Shown piece by piece: positions 28,058-36,820 of a stretch of 64,000 nucleotides of DNA (its first letter is position 1; each line of letters opens with the position of its first letter). The translations under genes and the position numbers were made by a program. The DNA is taken from positions 1-64,000 of the forward strand of contig JAQGMF010000005.1 in NCBI GenBank assembly GCA_028292505.1, in the 5' to 3' direction. Origin of the DNA: Rhodocyclales bacterium (GTDB lineage Bacteria > Pseudomonadota > Gammaproteobacteria > Burkholderiales > Rhodocyclaceae). Below the pieces are notes generated by a model that saw only the letters and a program-made list of their open reading frames with translations, made no database searches and had not been told where the DNA came from.

Positions 28058-29263
28058 TCAAGCGTTGCGCGTGCCGCATTCCCCGCAGAAGACATCTGTG
28101 GGCCCCAACGGCGCCTTGCAATGGATGCAATAGCGCTGTGTTTGCGGGCTTGGTCGCAGGATGGTTTGATCAGGATCGGCCGCGGGCGGCGCTTCAACAG
28201 GCGTTGGAACTTCGGGCGTGGGCTTGGTGGCCGTCGCACGTGCGCTGGCCTGCTTGGCTTTTTCGCGCGCCTTGTCGAGCGACTCCTGCAGCATCGCCTC
28301 GGAGCTGCTGACATCCAGGCCTGCCATGCTGCGCAGGTAGATCAGACACAGTCCCTTGATGAAAATCAACGCAGGTAGCGTCGCGCCGATGGCGAACAGC
28401 ACGCCGGTGCCGAACGCGCTGCCGCCACCGCCAGGCATGAAGCCGCCCAGCGCCGACAATCCACCCGCACCACCGTAAGGGTTGTATGCCCGCTCGCTGT
28501 TGTATGCGGAATGCATGAATGGATTGATGCCCGCATCGCTGAGACTTTCGGGTGTGCTCATGCCGACATGCATGCCTGCCGCCATGCCCTGCACGACCAA
28601 ATAGCCTGACAGGAGGATGCCGCCGATGATCATGGCCGTGAAGGCAACGAGAAAGCCGAGCAGGATCAGGCGCACCAGCACGTCGAGCGGGCGCTGCCGC
28701 AGCACGGCGAGCAGGCGCGCCAGCGAGGCGAACACGCCATGTCCATCCCATATTGCCGGTGCCAGTATTGCCGTGCTGACATTGAATGCCGCGTAGAAAG
28801 TGATGCCCATGATGATGGAAGCCACGGGCAGTACGATGCCGTAGAGTGCATTGCCGATACCGGGAATCTTGCACACGAAGAGGATGATGGCCAATGCCAG
28901 CAGCATGACGATGATGATGGCAAGCATGCACAGGCCAGCGCCGATCAAGCGTGGCACACACATCGCGCCAAGCACGAGGGAGTCGAGCAAGCCCGGGGTC
29001 TCATCGCCCTTGGCTTCGGCCAGCAACTGCGAGCCGACGGCCGAGTAACCCGCCATTGCGACGCCAACGGTCAGCAGAAAAAACAGCAGGCTGAGGAAGC
29101 CATGCGAAAAAGCCAGATAGCCGGACAGCCCGCCGCAAGCCGCGAGCGCCAGGAGTGTGATCAGGGTCAGCGTCAATGCCCGCCAGTTTTTCACCGCGCC
29201 GAATGCGTCCATCATGTCCGCACCCGGCAGGCCCGTTGTGCCGCTCCCGATATTCTCGCTCAT
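28058..29263 (-). CDS. Polytopic membrane protein with C-terminal zinc ribbon, function unknown
   Basis: This 401-aa protein has about six TM helices between residues 28 and 310, a Gly-rich loop (YGGAGGLSALGGFMPGGGG), an Ala/Lys-rich segment and a C-terminal zinc ribbon (CIHCKAPLGPTDVFCGECG). The ribbon is nearly the same as the one ending the 591-aa protein upstream (CPRCAAPVEPKDVFCGACG). It is the last gene of a four-gene minus-strand operon. The ATG at 29263 follows AGGGAGA. I do not recognise a characterised homologue. Confidence 0.75.
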   Translation of the reverse strand: MSENIGSGTTGLPGADMMDAFGAVKNWRALTLTLITLLALAACGGLSGYLAFSHGFLSLLFFLLTVGVAMAGYSAVGSQLLAEAKGDETPGLLDSLVLGAMCVPRLIGAGLCMLAIIIVMLLALAIILFVCKIPGIGNALYGIVLPVASIIMGITFYAAFNVSTAILAPAIWDGHGVFASLARLLAVLRQRPLDVLVRLILLGFLVAFTAMIIGGILLSGYLVVQGMAAGMHVGMSTPESLSDAGINPFMHSAYNSERAYNPYGGAGGLSALGGFMPGGGGSAFGTGVLFAIGATLPALIFIKGLCLIYLRSMAGLDVSSSEAMLQESLDKAREKAKQASARATATKPTPEVPTPVEAPPAADPDQTILRPSPQTQRYCIHCKAPLGPTDVFCGECGTRNA

Positions 29264-29285
29264 GGCATTCTCCCTGTTATGACAT

Positions 29286-29918
29286 TTAGTTGAACTGTTT
29301 CTGATCCAGCGGTTGATAGAAGAGCGCAGTGTCTTTTTCCTGCTTTGCTTCGAAAATCTGGATGTCCGGTTTCTGGTTATTGCTTGCCGATGCAATGCCT
29401 TCGTTCAGCCATTGCACGACACGTGGCTTGGCGCGCGTCGTGATGCTGACGACGATTTGTTGCGCTTCGTGCGCATTGGCTTGCGCGGCATGTTTGCCCA
29501 GCTCGCGAATGACCTCCGCCCAAGTCTTGTCGCTATGCGCGATCTTGTCCACAGACAGCGGGCGTAACACGACATGCTTGAGGGCATCGACCTGTTCCGT
29601 CTTGCCGGTGGCCTCATCGCGTTTCTGCGCGCGTGCCACCAGGATGGTGAGCGGCAGTTTCAGTGCCTGAGCCCAGCTGGCCAAGTTTCTTGCGTCGGTC
29701 AAATCCTGCGCCTTGCCTTGACGCCAGGCTAGATTGCCATCGACGGCAGCCTTGCTGGCTGAAGCTTTGCCACAATCCGCGCACGGCGCCGTTGCGCGGG
29801 AAGGTTCGACACGGGCCGCGGGCGCCTCCTGTTTGGCGTTGTCGCCGCCTTGCGTGGCGCAACCCGCCAGCAGGGCAATCGTCAAGGCACAGAAACAACG
29901 GGTCGCTTTTATTTTCAT
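29286..29918 (-). CDS. Lipoprotein of unknown function
   Basis: This 210-aa protein has a lipoprotein signal (MKIKATRCFCALTIALLAGCATQ; lipobox LAGC). After a CADC motif just past the lipid anchor comes a soluble domain of about 150 residues (ARNLASWAQALKLPLTILVARAQ, then PLSVDKIAHSDKTWAEVIRELGKHAAQ), with no family that I recognise. It lies between two zinc-ribbon genes, 22 and 33 bp from its neighbours, so it is likely part of the same envelope complex. Confidence 0.7.
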   Translation of the reverse strand: MKIKATRCFCALTIALLAGCATQGGDNAKQEAPAARVEPSRATAPCADCGKASASKAAVDGNLAWRQGKAQDLTDARNLASWAQALKLPLTILVARAQKRDEATGKTEQVDALKHVVLRPLSVDKIAHSDKTWAEVIRELGKHAAQANAHEAQQIVVSITTRAKPRVVQWLNEGIASASNNQKPDIQIFEAKQEKDTALFYQPLDQKQFN

Positions 29919-29951
29919 TTCATAAGCTCCTGATTTTTCCAATCGGATTAT

Positions 29952-30833
29952 TTATGGGTTCAACAAGCGCTGCAGCGCTTCCTCGGCCTGTTTGCGTTTG
30001 GCCGACTCCTTCGGTTTGCTCTTGGGCTTCTTTGTCGCAGGCACTTCGTCGGGCTGCGTTTTCACCGTTTCGCTAGCCACGGGTACTGGGGGCTGCGGTG
30101 TCGCGACAGGCGTCGATTCGATTACGGCGACCGGCGATTGTTCCTTGGGGACAGACGCCTCGGACTGGACCAGCGGCGCCGATTGCAGTTCGGCCAACGG
30201 CGATGACGCAGGCGCGGATGCGTCAACGGGCGCCGACACTTCTGCTTGCGGCGCAGAGGCGACGACATCGAGCGGCACTTCGACAGGCGGCTCGGGTGCA
30301 CGTCCGCTCATCAGCAGCAGCGCGCTGACCAGACCGGCAACGAGGAAAGCGCCGATACCCAGGCCGATCGCAAGGTAATTGCGTCGCGGTCTCACCGCTG
30401 GCGGCATGACAGCATCATCGAGGACGAGGATGGTTTCTTCCGCGGCGGCGCGACGGCTCTCTTGCCGTGTGCGGCGGCGCGGCGCGACGGGCGCCGCTGG
30501 TGCAGGTGCTGACGCAGGTGGCGAGTGTGGGCGCTGTGCCGATTCCTGGGCACGCGCCATCATGGCATCACGCGCCTGCGGCGTAAGGATGACGGTCTTG
30601 TCCGCGTCGTCATCGGCAGGCCGCGATGGCGGTGCTGAAGGCGGTGGTGTAGGCGCCGCAGGCCGCTCTGGCTGCGCCGAGCCGCAGCGCTTGCAGAACT
30701 TCGCGCCGATTTTGACCGGCGCGGCACAAACCACGCAATCGACGGTTGTCGGCGCGCTTAACGGGCCACCGCATTGATGGCAGAAGGTCTTGCCATCCAG
30801 GTTTTCTGCATTGCAGGCAGGGCAAACAATCAT
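29952..30833 (-). CDS. Double zinc-ribbon, single-TM protein with Pro/Ala-rich periplasmic tail
   Basis: This 293-aa protein has two tandem N-terminal zinc ribbons (CPACNAENLDGKTFCHQCG and CVVCAAPVKIGAKFCKRCG, residues 4-53), then a Pro-rich cytoplasmic stretch and one TM (about 158-180, LAIGLGIGAFLVAGLVSALLLM). A long Ala/Pro/Ser/Val-rich periplasmic region ends in a Lys-rich helix. The layout recalls anti-sigma or scaffold-type bitopic proteins, but no function is known to me. It is in the middle of the four-gene zinc-ribbon operon. Confidence 0.72.
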   Translation of the reverse strand: MIVCPACNAENLDGKTFCHQCGGPLSAPTTVDCVVCAAPVKIGAKFCKRCGSAQPERPAAPTPPPSAPPSRPADDDADKTVILTPQARDAMMARAQESAQRPHSPPASAPAPAAPVAPRRRTRQESRRAAAEETILVLDDAVMPPAVRPRRNYLAIGLGIGAFLVAGLVSALLLMSGRAPEPPVEVPLDVVASAPQAEVSAPVDASAPASSPLAELQSAPLVQSEASVPKEQSPVAVIESTPVATPQPPVPVASETVKTQPDEVPATKKPKSKPKESAKRKQAEEALQRLLNP

Positions 30834-30907
30834 GCTCGGTTCCTTGATGTGGTCATTGCATCAGTAGACGGCTAGGTAACGAAAATATTGACTACTTCTC
30901 ACGTGCT

Positions 30908-32683
30908 TCATGCCCGCAACGGCATGCCGCAGGCGCCGCAGAAGACATCCTTCGGCTCCACCGGCGCCGCGCATCGCGGGCACAGGCCAGCGTCATTTGC
31001 AGCGCTCATGGCCACGCCGATGCGCTGCGCGGCCGATGCGCTTTCGGCCGGTTGATTGAGGCGGGCGAGTTGGGCATGGCGTTCCATGTCGGCTGCTGCC
31101 GAGGGGGCGAGGATGATCGACTGGCTCTCGGCGAATTTTCGCAACTGTGCCGTCAGGTGCTCGGCGGCTTGCGGCACAGCCAGCATGCCGACGATGGAAC
31201 GGTTGGCATCCTTGCCGAATGCTACGCTGGCGATATCCGCCACCCATAATCTGAATGTCATGGACTCGATCTGCACCACCGAACTATTGGTGCGAATGGA
31301 ATCGTTGAGGAGGTTGCCGTAGTTCATATTGGCGCTCACGTACTGGCCACGCATTTCCATCCAGTACAGGCGCGATTTGAAATCGAAACGATTCCACAAG
31401 GCATGTGCGGCGCCGAGCGCGTAGTGGCCGATGGCGGAGAAGGCGAGCGCGTAGAACAGCCAGCCATGCAGGTTGGCGAAGCTCAATGCATCTTGCATAC
31501 GCAAGCCGAGCATGAACCAGCACACTGCGGCGATGGCGTGCGCGGTCAAGGCCAGCGCGTCGAGGCTCAGGATGAATACGTGGCGCGGTTCGGCCAGTGC
31601 CGAGCCCAGCGTCGGCGCATCGCGCTCGGCAGGCGTGGGCTGCGTCTCTTCGAGCAGGTCAGCCTGGAAGCTGCCGGTCTTCTCATTGAGATCGATGGCC
31701 GGTTCGTGGCGGATATAACGGCGATTGGGCATCTGGTCGACCCAGGCCTGCTGCATTACGCGGTCGAACTCCGTCATCACCTGGGACGGATGGCAGTTGA
31801 TGCTCCACGTCTCCGTCGCGCATGCCACTGTCGTGTTCGGCGCCGAGCGTACCTGACGGATCAGCGCAAGGAAGAACAGGCCGAACGCCACGATGCCGAA
31901 GATCATGACGATGAAAACGTGCGGGAAGGGCGACAGGCCGCCCAGACCGGGCAGGGCATCGCCGAACACCGCCAGCAGCGCCGGGCCGACGATGGAGAAG
32001 CCGGCCAGCAGCACCAGCTTGCCGATGGAAAGCACATCGTGCCCTTCGCCAATCGTCACCGAGCTGGAGCGCCACAGCAATATCTTCAATGCATAAATGA
32101 GATACACCAGTCCAATCCAGCCGACAATCTTGTCCCCGGCATTGCCGCCACCGATGCTGCCGAACAACAGCACGAGCAGCATCGAGACGAAGATGATCTT
32201 CATATTGAGCAGGTTCCGGAACTGCACGCTGGCCAGCCTTTGCAGCGTAGCCGGCGCGTAGATCAGATTGGGTACGAGCGTGTAGAGCAGGCCTTGCACG
32301 GGGCCGCTCGGCTCGGTCAGTGGCAAGGCCTGATGCAGCAGGGTATCGCTGATCTGTTTGGCGGCCGCGCTGGTGCCTTGCTGGTCTTGCGGTATATCGC
32401 TGGACAGGCTCGTGGGGCGACCGCGCCCAAAGAAGAAACGCAACTGCGTCAGTGCCCGCGCCAGATAACCGCCGCCCAGCACGAGCAGGGCCAGGGCCAC
32501 AATGATCGCCAAGAATTTGGCGCTGCGCCCGGCTTCCGCCAGATGCGCCCGCGTGACCAGTAGCAGCGCCAGTCCCGCGGCGATATACAGGGTGCTGCAC
32601 AGGCCGAAGAAAATATTCTCAACCTTGAGCGGGTTGGGAATCTGTTTGCTGCTGTTGCTGAAGTCGTATGTCATATTCGTCAT
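30908..32683 (-). CDS. Large polytopic membrane protein with C-terminal zinc ribbon, function unknown
   Basis: This 591-aa protein is the first gene of the zinc-ribbon operon. It has roughly eight hydrophobic segments (two near 22-80, four or five between 155 and 275, two near 375-430), soluble loops between them, and a C-terminal ribbon (CPRCAAPVEPKDVFCGACG). A second Met at residue 4 is an equally good start. No enzyme motif is visible. The 154 bp before it, up to the end of the ketosynthase gene, probably hold the operon promoter, with a GATAAT on the minus strand. Confidence 0.72.
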   Translation of the reverse strand: MTNMTYDFSNSSKQIPNPLKVENIFFGLCSTLYIAAGLALLLVTRAHLAEAGRSAKFLAIIVALALLVLGGGYLARALTQLRFFFGRGRPTSLSSDIPQDQQGTSAAAKQISDTLLHQALPLTEPSGPVQGLLYTLVPNLIYAPATLQRLASVQFRNLLNMKIIFVSMLLVLLFGSIGGGNAGDKIVGWIGLVYLIYALKILLWRSSSVTIGEGHDVLSIGKLVLLAGFSIVGPALLAVFGDALPGLGGLSPFPHVFIVMIFGIVAFGLFFLALIRQVRSAPNTTVACATETWSINCHPSQVMTEFDRVMQQAWVDQMPNRRYIRHEPAIDLNEKTGSFQADLLEETQPTPAERDAPTLGSALAEPRHVFILSLDALALTAHAIAAVCWFMLGLRMQDALSFANLHGWLFYALAFSAIGHYALGAAHALWNRFDFKSRLYWMEMRGQYVSANMNYGNLLNDSIRTNSSVVQIESMTFRLWVADIASVAFGKDANRSIVGMLAVPQAAEHLTAQLRKFAESQSIILAPSAAADMERHAQLARLNQPAESASAAQRIGVAMSAANDAGLCPRCAAPVEPKDVFCGACGMPLRA

Positions 32684-32837
32684 ATCCGGACATCATGGCT
32701 GGACAGCGAGATCGCAGCGAGTGCTGCTTCTGCACCGGGCATTATCGCATTCTCACGACAACAAGTCGTTGAAGCGTTTGGGCGCGGCACTTGCTGTCAC
32801 CGATTGTCGATTCAAGCGTGCCACGACGCCGAATTGC

Positions 32838-34613
32838 TCAAGCGGCGGCGACTTCCAGGCCGCCCTTGCCCATCCTGACGTAGCGACAAGTTGGCAGATC
32901 CGCCAAGGCGGCCACTCTGAATGGCTGCAGCGCCTGTGCGTTCGCCGGGCGTAGCCGCAACCAGCGGCTGGTCGGCATGACGCCGTTCCGCTCCTCTTCC
33001 AGCCAGCCGATCAGCATGCCTTGCGGGCCCGCTTCGCAGCACGCATCGCGCAGCAGCGTCAGCGGGTCGCGATGGTTGGCGATACGCGCATCGCCCTGCC
33101 ATTGCAGCGCTTGCGCGATGATGGCAGGCAACTGCCCCTGCTGACTTTGCAAGAAGCCGAATGGCATGGCCATGCCGTCCAGCGCGATGGTCTGCAAGGT
33201 TTGCGCAATCGCCGCCATGGGGCCGTGCAAGCTGCTGATGCGCAGGATCGCCCCCGCGGGCAGCCTCGCCTCAGCCACCTCGCCCACTTCGCGCATGCAC
33301 TGCAGCGCACCGTACAGGCCCGCTTCGGCCCATACACCGATGCGGCGCGGGCGTTGGCCGAGCAGCGCGGCGAGGGCTTCGCGCCAGTCACTGGGTAGCG
33401 CGGGGCCACTGCGTCCGCACACTTCCCATAGCGTCGGTTCAGGTGTGACGGCGGGAATGGGTATATCGGAATTTATGCTTTTGTCCTGCAGTACGGCACA
33501 GGCATGGCTGCCGCCGAAACCGATGATGCTGGCAAGCAGATGTGTGCTGTGAGTGGACGTGGCCAATGAGGACGTTGCCAATGAGGGCGCCGTCACGTTC
33601 AAGCGGTGTGGCAGACCGACATCCTGTTCGTATCGAACGGCCGGCCAGACCTGTGCTTCGAGGCCACCCGTCAGCAGCGCGATTTCCGCTGCACCGGATG
33701 CACCGAGCGTATGCCCGATATGTGCTTTCAGACTGGTCAGGGCGGGCGTGTGCGCGAACACTTCATCGATTGCGCCAAGCTCGATGGCATCGTTGCTCGG
33801 GCTGCCGGCAGCCTGCAATTTGAGCAGGTCGATGCTATCGGCATGAAGCTCGCTTGCTTCCAACGCTTCACGCCAGCATGAGGCCACCGCTTGACGCGAT
33901 GCGCCCGTGGCGTCCGTGCCATCGACGACGCATGCGCCGCCGAGCAAGGCCCAGCGTTGCGGTGTCTTGCTCAGTCGCAGGGCAGCGACCGCTTCGCCGA
34001 GAACAAGGCCATCGCGTGCGGTACCGAGCGGCAGGGCGGCGGTTGGCGAGAGCAATTGCATGGCCGCGAAACCGCTGAGCGTGTAGCGATTGAAGAGCTC
34101 GATGCCGAGCACCAGCGCTTCTTCGCAATGCCCCGCACGCAGCATGCGGGAAGCCGCGATAAGCGCGTTGATGGAGGACGTACATGCAGTCGAAACCCAG
34201 CGCACCGGCCCTTGCCACTCCAGCCATGCCGCGATCTGCTCGGCTTCGGCATGCATATCGGGTAGCGGCGCCTGGCCACGTTCGATGGCGCCCATATTGA
34301 GCGAGGAACTGGCGATGAACAGCGGTGCATGGCGGATCGCTTCGCCGCCAGCCTCGCGCACGACATTGACGACGATGCGTTGTGCGCGCGTCGTCCAGGC
34401 GATGGCGTCCGCGGGAATAGTGTCTTCGATAGCAAAAAATGGAAATGACGATGACATGCCGACATCTGTCGGCACCGATACGACATCGCCGGTGGCGAGA
34501 TGCGCGACGCTTTCGCGCAGCGTATTGCCCAGGGCGCAAGCCAGGCCACGTCCTGCGATGTAAATATTCTGATCGGCGTTTCTGTTCTGGTCGTCGTTTC
34601 CAGCTTCGTTCAT
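32838..34613 (-). CDS. Beta-ketoacyl-ACP synthase fused to a chain-length-factor-like tail
   Basis: This is a 591-aa protein. Residues about 15-380 form a FabF-type ketosynthase with Cys144 (VSTACTSS), Lys296 and His301 (LKAHIGHTLGASGAAE). The position of the first catalytic His (normally in an AHGT motif) is Gln267 (KLQAAGSPSND). Residues about 390-591 resemble the 'beta-ketoacyl synthase, chain length factor' family (SSLHGPMAAIAQTLQ and onward), a distant second ketosynthase fragment. It is the last gene of the resorcinol-type operon. It may extend or gate acyl chains on the ACP encoded two genes upstream; full condensing activity is uncertain because of the Gln. Confidence 0.82.
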   Translation of the reverse strand: MNEAGNDDQNRNADQNIYIAGRGLACALGNTLRESVAHLATGDVVSVPTDVGMSSSFPFFAIEDTIPADAIAWTTRAQRIVVNVVREAGGEAIRHAPLFIASSSLNMGAIERGQAPLPDMHAEAEQIAAWLEWQGPVRWVSTACTSSINALIAASRMLRAGHCEEALVLGIELFNRYTLSGFAAMQLLSPTAALPLGTARDGLVLGEAVAALRLSKTPQRWALLGGACVVDGTDATGASRQAVASCWREALEASELHADSIDLLKLQAAGSPSNDAIELGAIDEVFAHTPALTSLKAHIGHTLGASGAAEIALLTGGLEAQVWPAVRYEQDVGLPHRLNVTAPSLATSSLATSTHSTHLLASIIGFGGSHACAVLQDKSINSDIPIPAVTPEPTLWEVCGRSGPALPSDWREALAALLGQRPRRIGVWAEAGLYGALQCMREVGEVAEARLPAGAILRISSLHGPMAAIAQTLQTIALDGMAMPFGFLQSQQGQLPAIIAQALQWQGDARIANHRDPLTLLRDACCEAGPQGMLIGWLEEERNGVMPTSRWLRLRPANAQALQPFRVAALADLPTCRYVRMGKGGLEVAAA

Positions 34614-34629
34614 GGCGCTTGTCTCATTC

Positions 34630-35334
34630 TCATGTGATGGCGTGAGCTTGCATGAATGCTTCGATCGCGTTTGCCGCTGTTTCAGGTTGAGTCTGCAGAA
34701 TCATGTGCGGGGCTTCAATGCTGAGGTATTCCACGTCCGGCCTGATCGCAAGAATTCTTTGCAGGTTGGCACGTGGCACAACACGGTCGCGGCTGCCCTG
34801 AATGTAGAGCATTGGCACCGCGCATGCTGCGAGCGCGCTGGATACATTCACACGCATCACCTCTTGTACGCGGCAGGCAAAAACTTCGGCGGCCACTTGT
34901 CCCAATGCCTGCGCCGACAACGCCGCCAGCGCTGGTGTGGCATAGCCCCCGAAGAGTGCCTTGATCTGTGCATAGCGCGGAAAAGCACGGAACGGAAAAG
35001 GCCGCACCAGATGCGCGGCCCAAGTGGGTACGAAGTGATGCGGGCAGGAGATGAATGATGCACTCAGCACCAGCGCACGCAGACCGTCAGGGCGAGAGGC
35101 TGCGATGCGCAATGCCAGCGGGCCGCCGAAGGATTCGCCGAGAAGCACATAGGGCTCTTGTTGTGGCAGTCCTTGCATCACCAGCGGCAGCAGCGCGTCA
35201 TAGCCGAGCGGTTGCCTGTCGGGATAGGCAATCACGACCGCTTCGATGGATGGCGCCAGCGCTTGCAGCAAGGGCTTGAACAGCACGCCCGTTCCGTCGA
35301 GGCCAGGCAGCAGGACGAGCTTGATGCGGCGCAT
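34630..35334 (-). CDS. Alpha/beta hydrolase
   Basis: This 234-aa serine hydrolase has a nucleophile elbow GESFGGPLAL (Ser about residue 68), an acidic residue in QGSRDRVVP and a C-terminal His in EAPHMILQTQP. The N-terminal VLLPGLDGTG supplies the oxyanion loop. There is no signal peptide, so it is cytoplasmic. Inside the biosynthetic operon, a thioesterase or acyl-release role is likely (inference). It is 6 bp downstream of the ACP gene and 16 bp upstream of the ketosynthase. Confidence 0.85.
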   Translation of the reverse strand: MRRIKLVLLPGLDGTGVLFKPLLQALAPSIEAVVIAYPDRQPLGYDALLPLVMQGLPQQEPYVLLGESFGGPLALRIAASRPDGLRALVLSASFISCPHHFVPTWAAHLVRPFPFRAFPRYAQIKALFGGYATPALAALSAQALGQVAAEVFACRVQEVMRVNVSSALAACAVPMLYIQGSRDRVVPRANLQRILAIRPDVEYLSIEAPHMILQTQPETAANAIEAFMQAHAIT

Positions 35335-35340
35335 GGTCCG

Positions 35341-35628
35341 CTAGCGCGGCGCCACCGGCTTGACGCCGCGCTCGATCAGATATTTCGCCAGTCCCTCCAG
35401 CGAAGTCATCGCGCGGCGCGTGTCCTTGCTGTCGGCCAGCCGTATGCCGTATGCCTTTTGAATAGCCATGGAAATCTGCAGCGCGTCGAGCGAGTCGAGC
35501 TGCAGACGCGACGCATTGCCGAACAGGACTTCGGTGGGTGTCACACCGTCGCGCGGCATGGGTTTCTCGCTGGCGTCGAGTATCAGCGCAAGCAGTTCGT
35601 CGATGAATGTGGTGAGCTCGGTCGTCAT
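35341..35628 (-). CDS. Acyl carrier protein
   Basis: This 95-aa protein has the phosphopantetheine attachment Ser in QLDSLDALQISMAIQ, the recognition helix and a C-terminal helix (SLEGLAKYLIERG). It is more divergent than primary AcpP and therefore likely dedicated to the operon's own product. It probably carries the acyl or beta-ketoacyl chain handled by the ketosynthases and the BtrH-like protein. It sits 10 bp after the ABC permease gene. Confidence 0.9.
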   Translation of the reverse strand: MTTELTTFIDELLALILDASEKPMPRDGVTPTEVLFGNASRLQLDSLDALQISMAIQKAYGIRLADSKDTRRAMTSLEGLAKYLIERGVKPVAPR

Positions 35629-35638
35629 GCGTAATCCT

Positions 35639-36820
35639 CTACAGGCTTGTTCTACGTTTGAAGAGGACTACTGCAGCCATCAGCATGACTGCGCCGAAGG
35701 CCGCAAGGCAGGCAGCCTGTGGCAGGATTTCGACCGGCGTGGCGTGGCGCAACAGCACCGCGAGCAGGCCTTCCAGTCCCCAGTTCATCGGCGAGTAACC
35801 GGCAATTGTCTGCATGGTGGCAGGCATGATGGAGCGCGGCACCATGACGCCACCCAGCGCGGCCATCAGCACATTGAGAATCGGTCCGATGGTGCTGGCC
35901 TGCGCATGCGTGCGGATCAGGCTCGCCAATGCCAATGCCATACCGACTGCGGCAATACTCAAGGCTGCCAGCAACAATATCAGCGAGCCCCAGTGGATAC
36001 CCGCCAGCGACAGGCCGTCGCCGCCGAGCAGCGGCATGAGCCAGATGCCGACGGCCAGCATCAGTGCCGCCTGTACGGCATTGACGACGAGATAGGGCAG
36101 ACCTTTGGAGAGCAGTTGCACGCCCGGCGAGACGCCCAGCGTAAGCAGGCGCGACAATGTGCCATTGTCATTTTCCTGAACCAGCAGATTGGCAATGGCG
36201 TTGACCACGAAGAACATGCCGAAGACCAGCCACGCGGGCACGTTCTGTTGTACCGCCGTGGGGTGTATGCCCAGCGACAGCCGCTCGGTGCTGACCAGCA
36301 GGTGGATGGCTTGACCGCCCTTGGTGGAGATGCCCGTGAAGCGGTCCTGCAAGGCCTCGGCGCGCAATTCGCCGATCAGTGCGGAGAGCTGCGCCTCGGT
36401 GGCGCGGAACAGGCTGATCTCCAGGGCCGGGTCGGCGATCAGGCGCACCTGCACGCCCGACGGTGTATTCGGTGCCGACAGTACCGCCGAAAAGGTCGGC
36501 TCAACGATCACGATGTAGCGCAGCGCACCGCGCCGCAGCGCCTCCTGCGGTGCGGCGGGCATGCTCTGGGGCGCACCGCGCAGTGCCACCCAGCGCCGCA
36601 CGAACTCGTCGGCGAGCGGCCCCTTGTCGCGCACTTCAAGCGCGTAGGATTGACCGCGCACAGGCGGGCTGTAGATGTCCTTCAATGCCAATGACATGAT
36701 GACGATGAAGATCACCGGCATCAGGAACAGCGAGGTGAGCGCATGCACGTCGCGCAGCAGCACCATGAATTCCTTGCGGATGAGCGCGATCAGTATTTGC
36801 ATTTGCATCGCTTTACTCAT
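35639..36820 (-). CDS. ABC-2 type transporter permease
   Basis: This 393-aa permease has a TM near the N-terminus (LTSLFLMPVIFIVIMSLAL), a large extracytoplasmic domain (about 45-170) and five TMs in the C-terminal half (from VFGMFFVVNAIANLLVQENDNGTLSRLLTLGVSP), the ABC-2 export pattern. Its start overlaps the ATPase gene by 8 bp, so the two form one exporter. In this operon it probably exports the lipid product or places it in the envelope. Confidence 0.9.
   Translation of the reverse strand: MSKAMQMQILIALIRKEFMVLLRDVHALTSLFLMPVIFIVIMSLALKDIYSPPVRGQSYALEVRDKGPLADEFVRRWVALRGAPQSMPAAPQEALRRGALRYIVIVEPTFSAVLSAPNTPSGVQVRLIADPALEISLFRATEAQLSALIGELRAEALQDRFTGISTKGGQAIHLLVSTERLSLGIHPTAVQQNVPAWLVFGMFFVVNAIANLLVQENDNGTLSRLLTLGVSPGVQLLSKGLPYLVVNAVQAALMLAVGIWLMPLLGGDGLSLAGIHWGSLILLLAALSIAAVGMALALASLIRTHAQASTIGPILNVLMAALGGVMVPRSIMPATMQTIAGYSPMNWGLEGLLAVLLRHATPVEILPQAACLAAFGAVMLMAAVVLFKRRTSL

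Noticed and set aside
31403-32563. 386-codon plus-strand open frame
   Set aside because: It is antisense to the 591-aa zinc-ribbon protein, is rich in His/Gln/Arg as expected for a shadow frame in GC-rich DNA, and shows no family motif.
35468-36694. 408-codon plus-strand open frame
   Set aside because: It is antisense to the ABC-2 permease and ACP genes and has composition typical of a shadow (Gln/His/Arg-rich).
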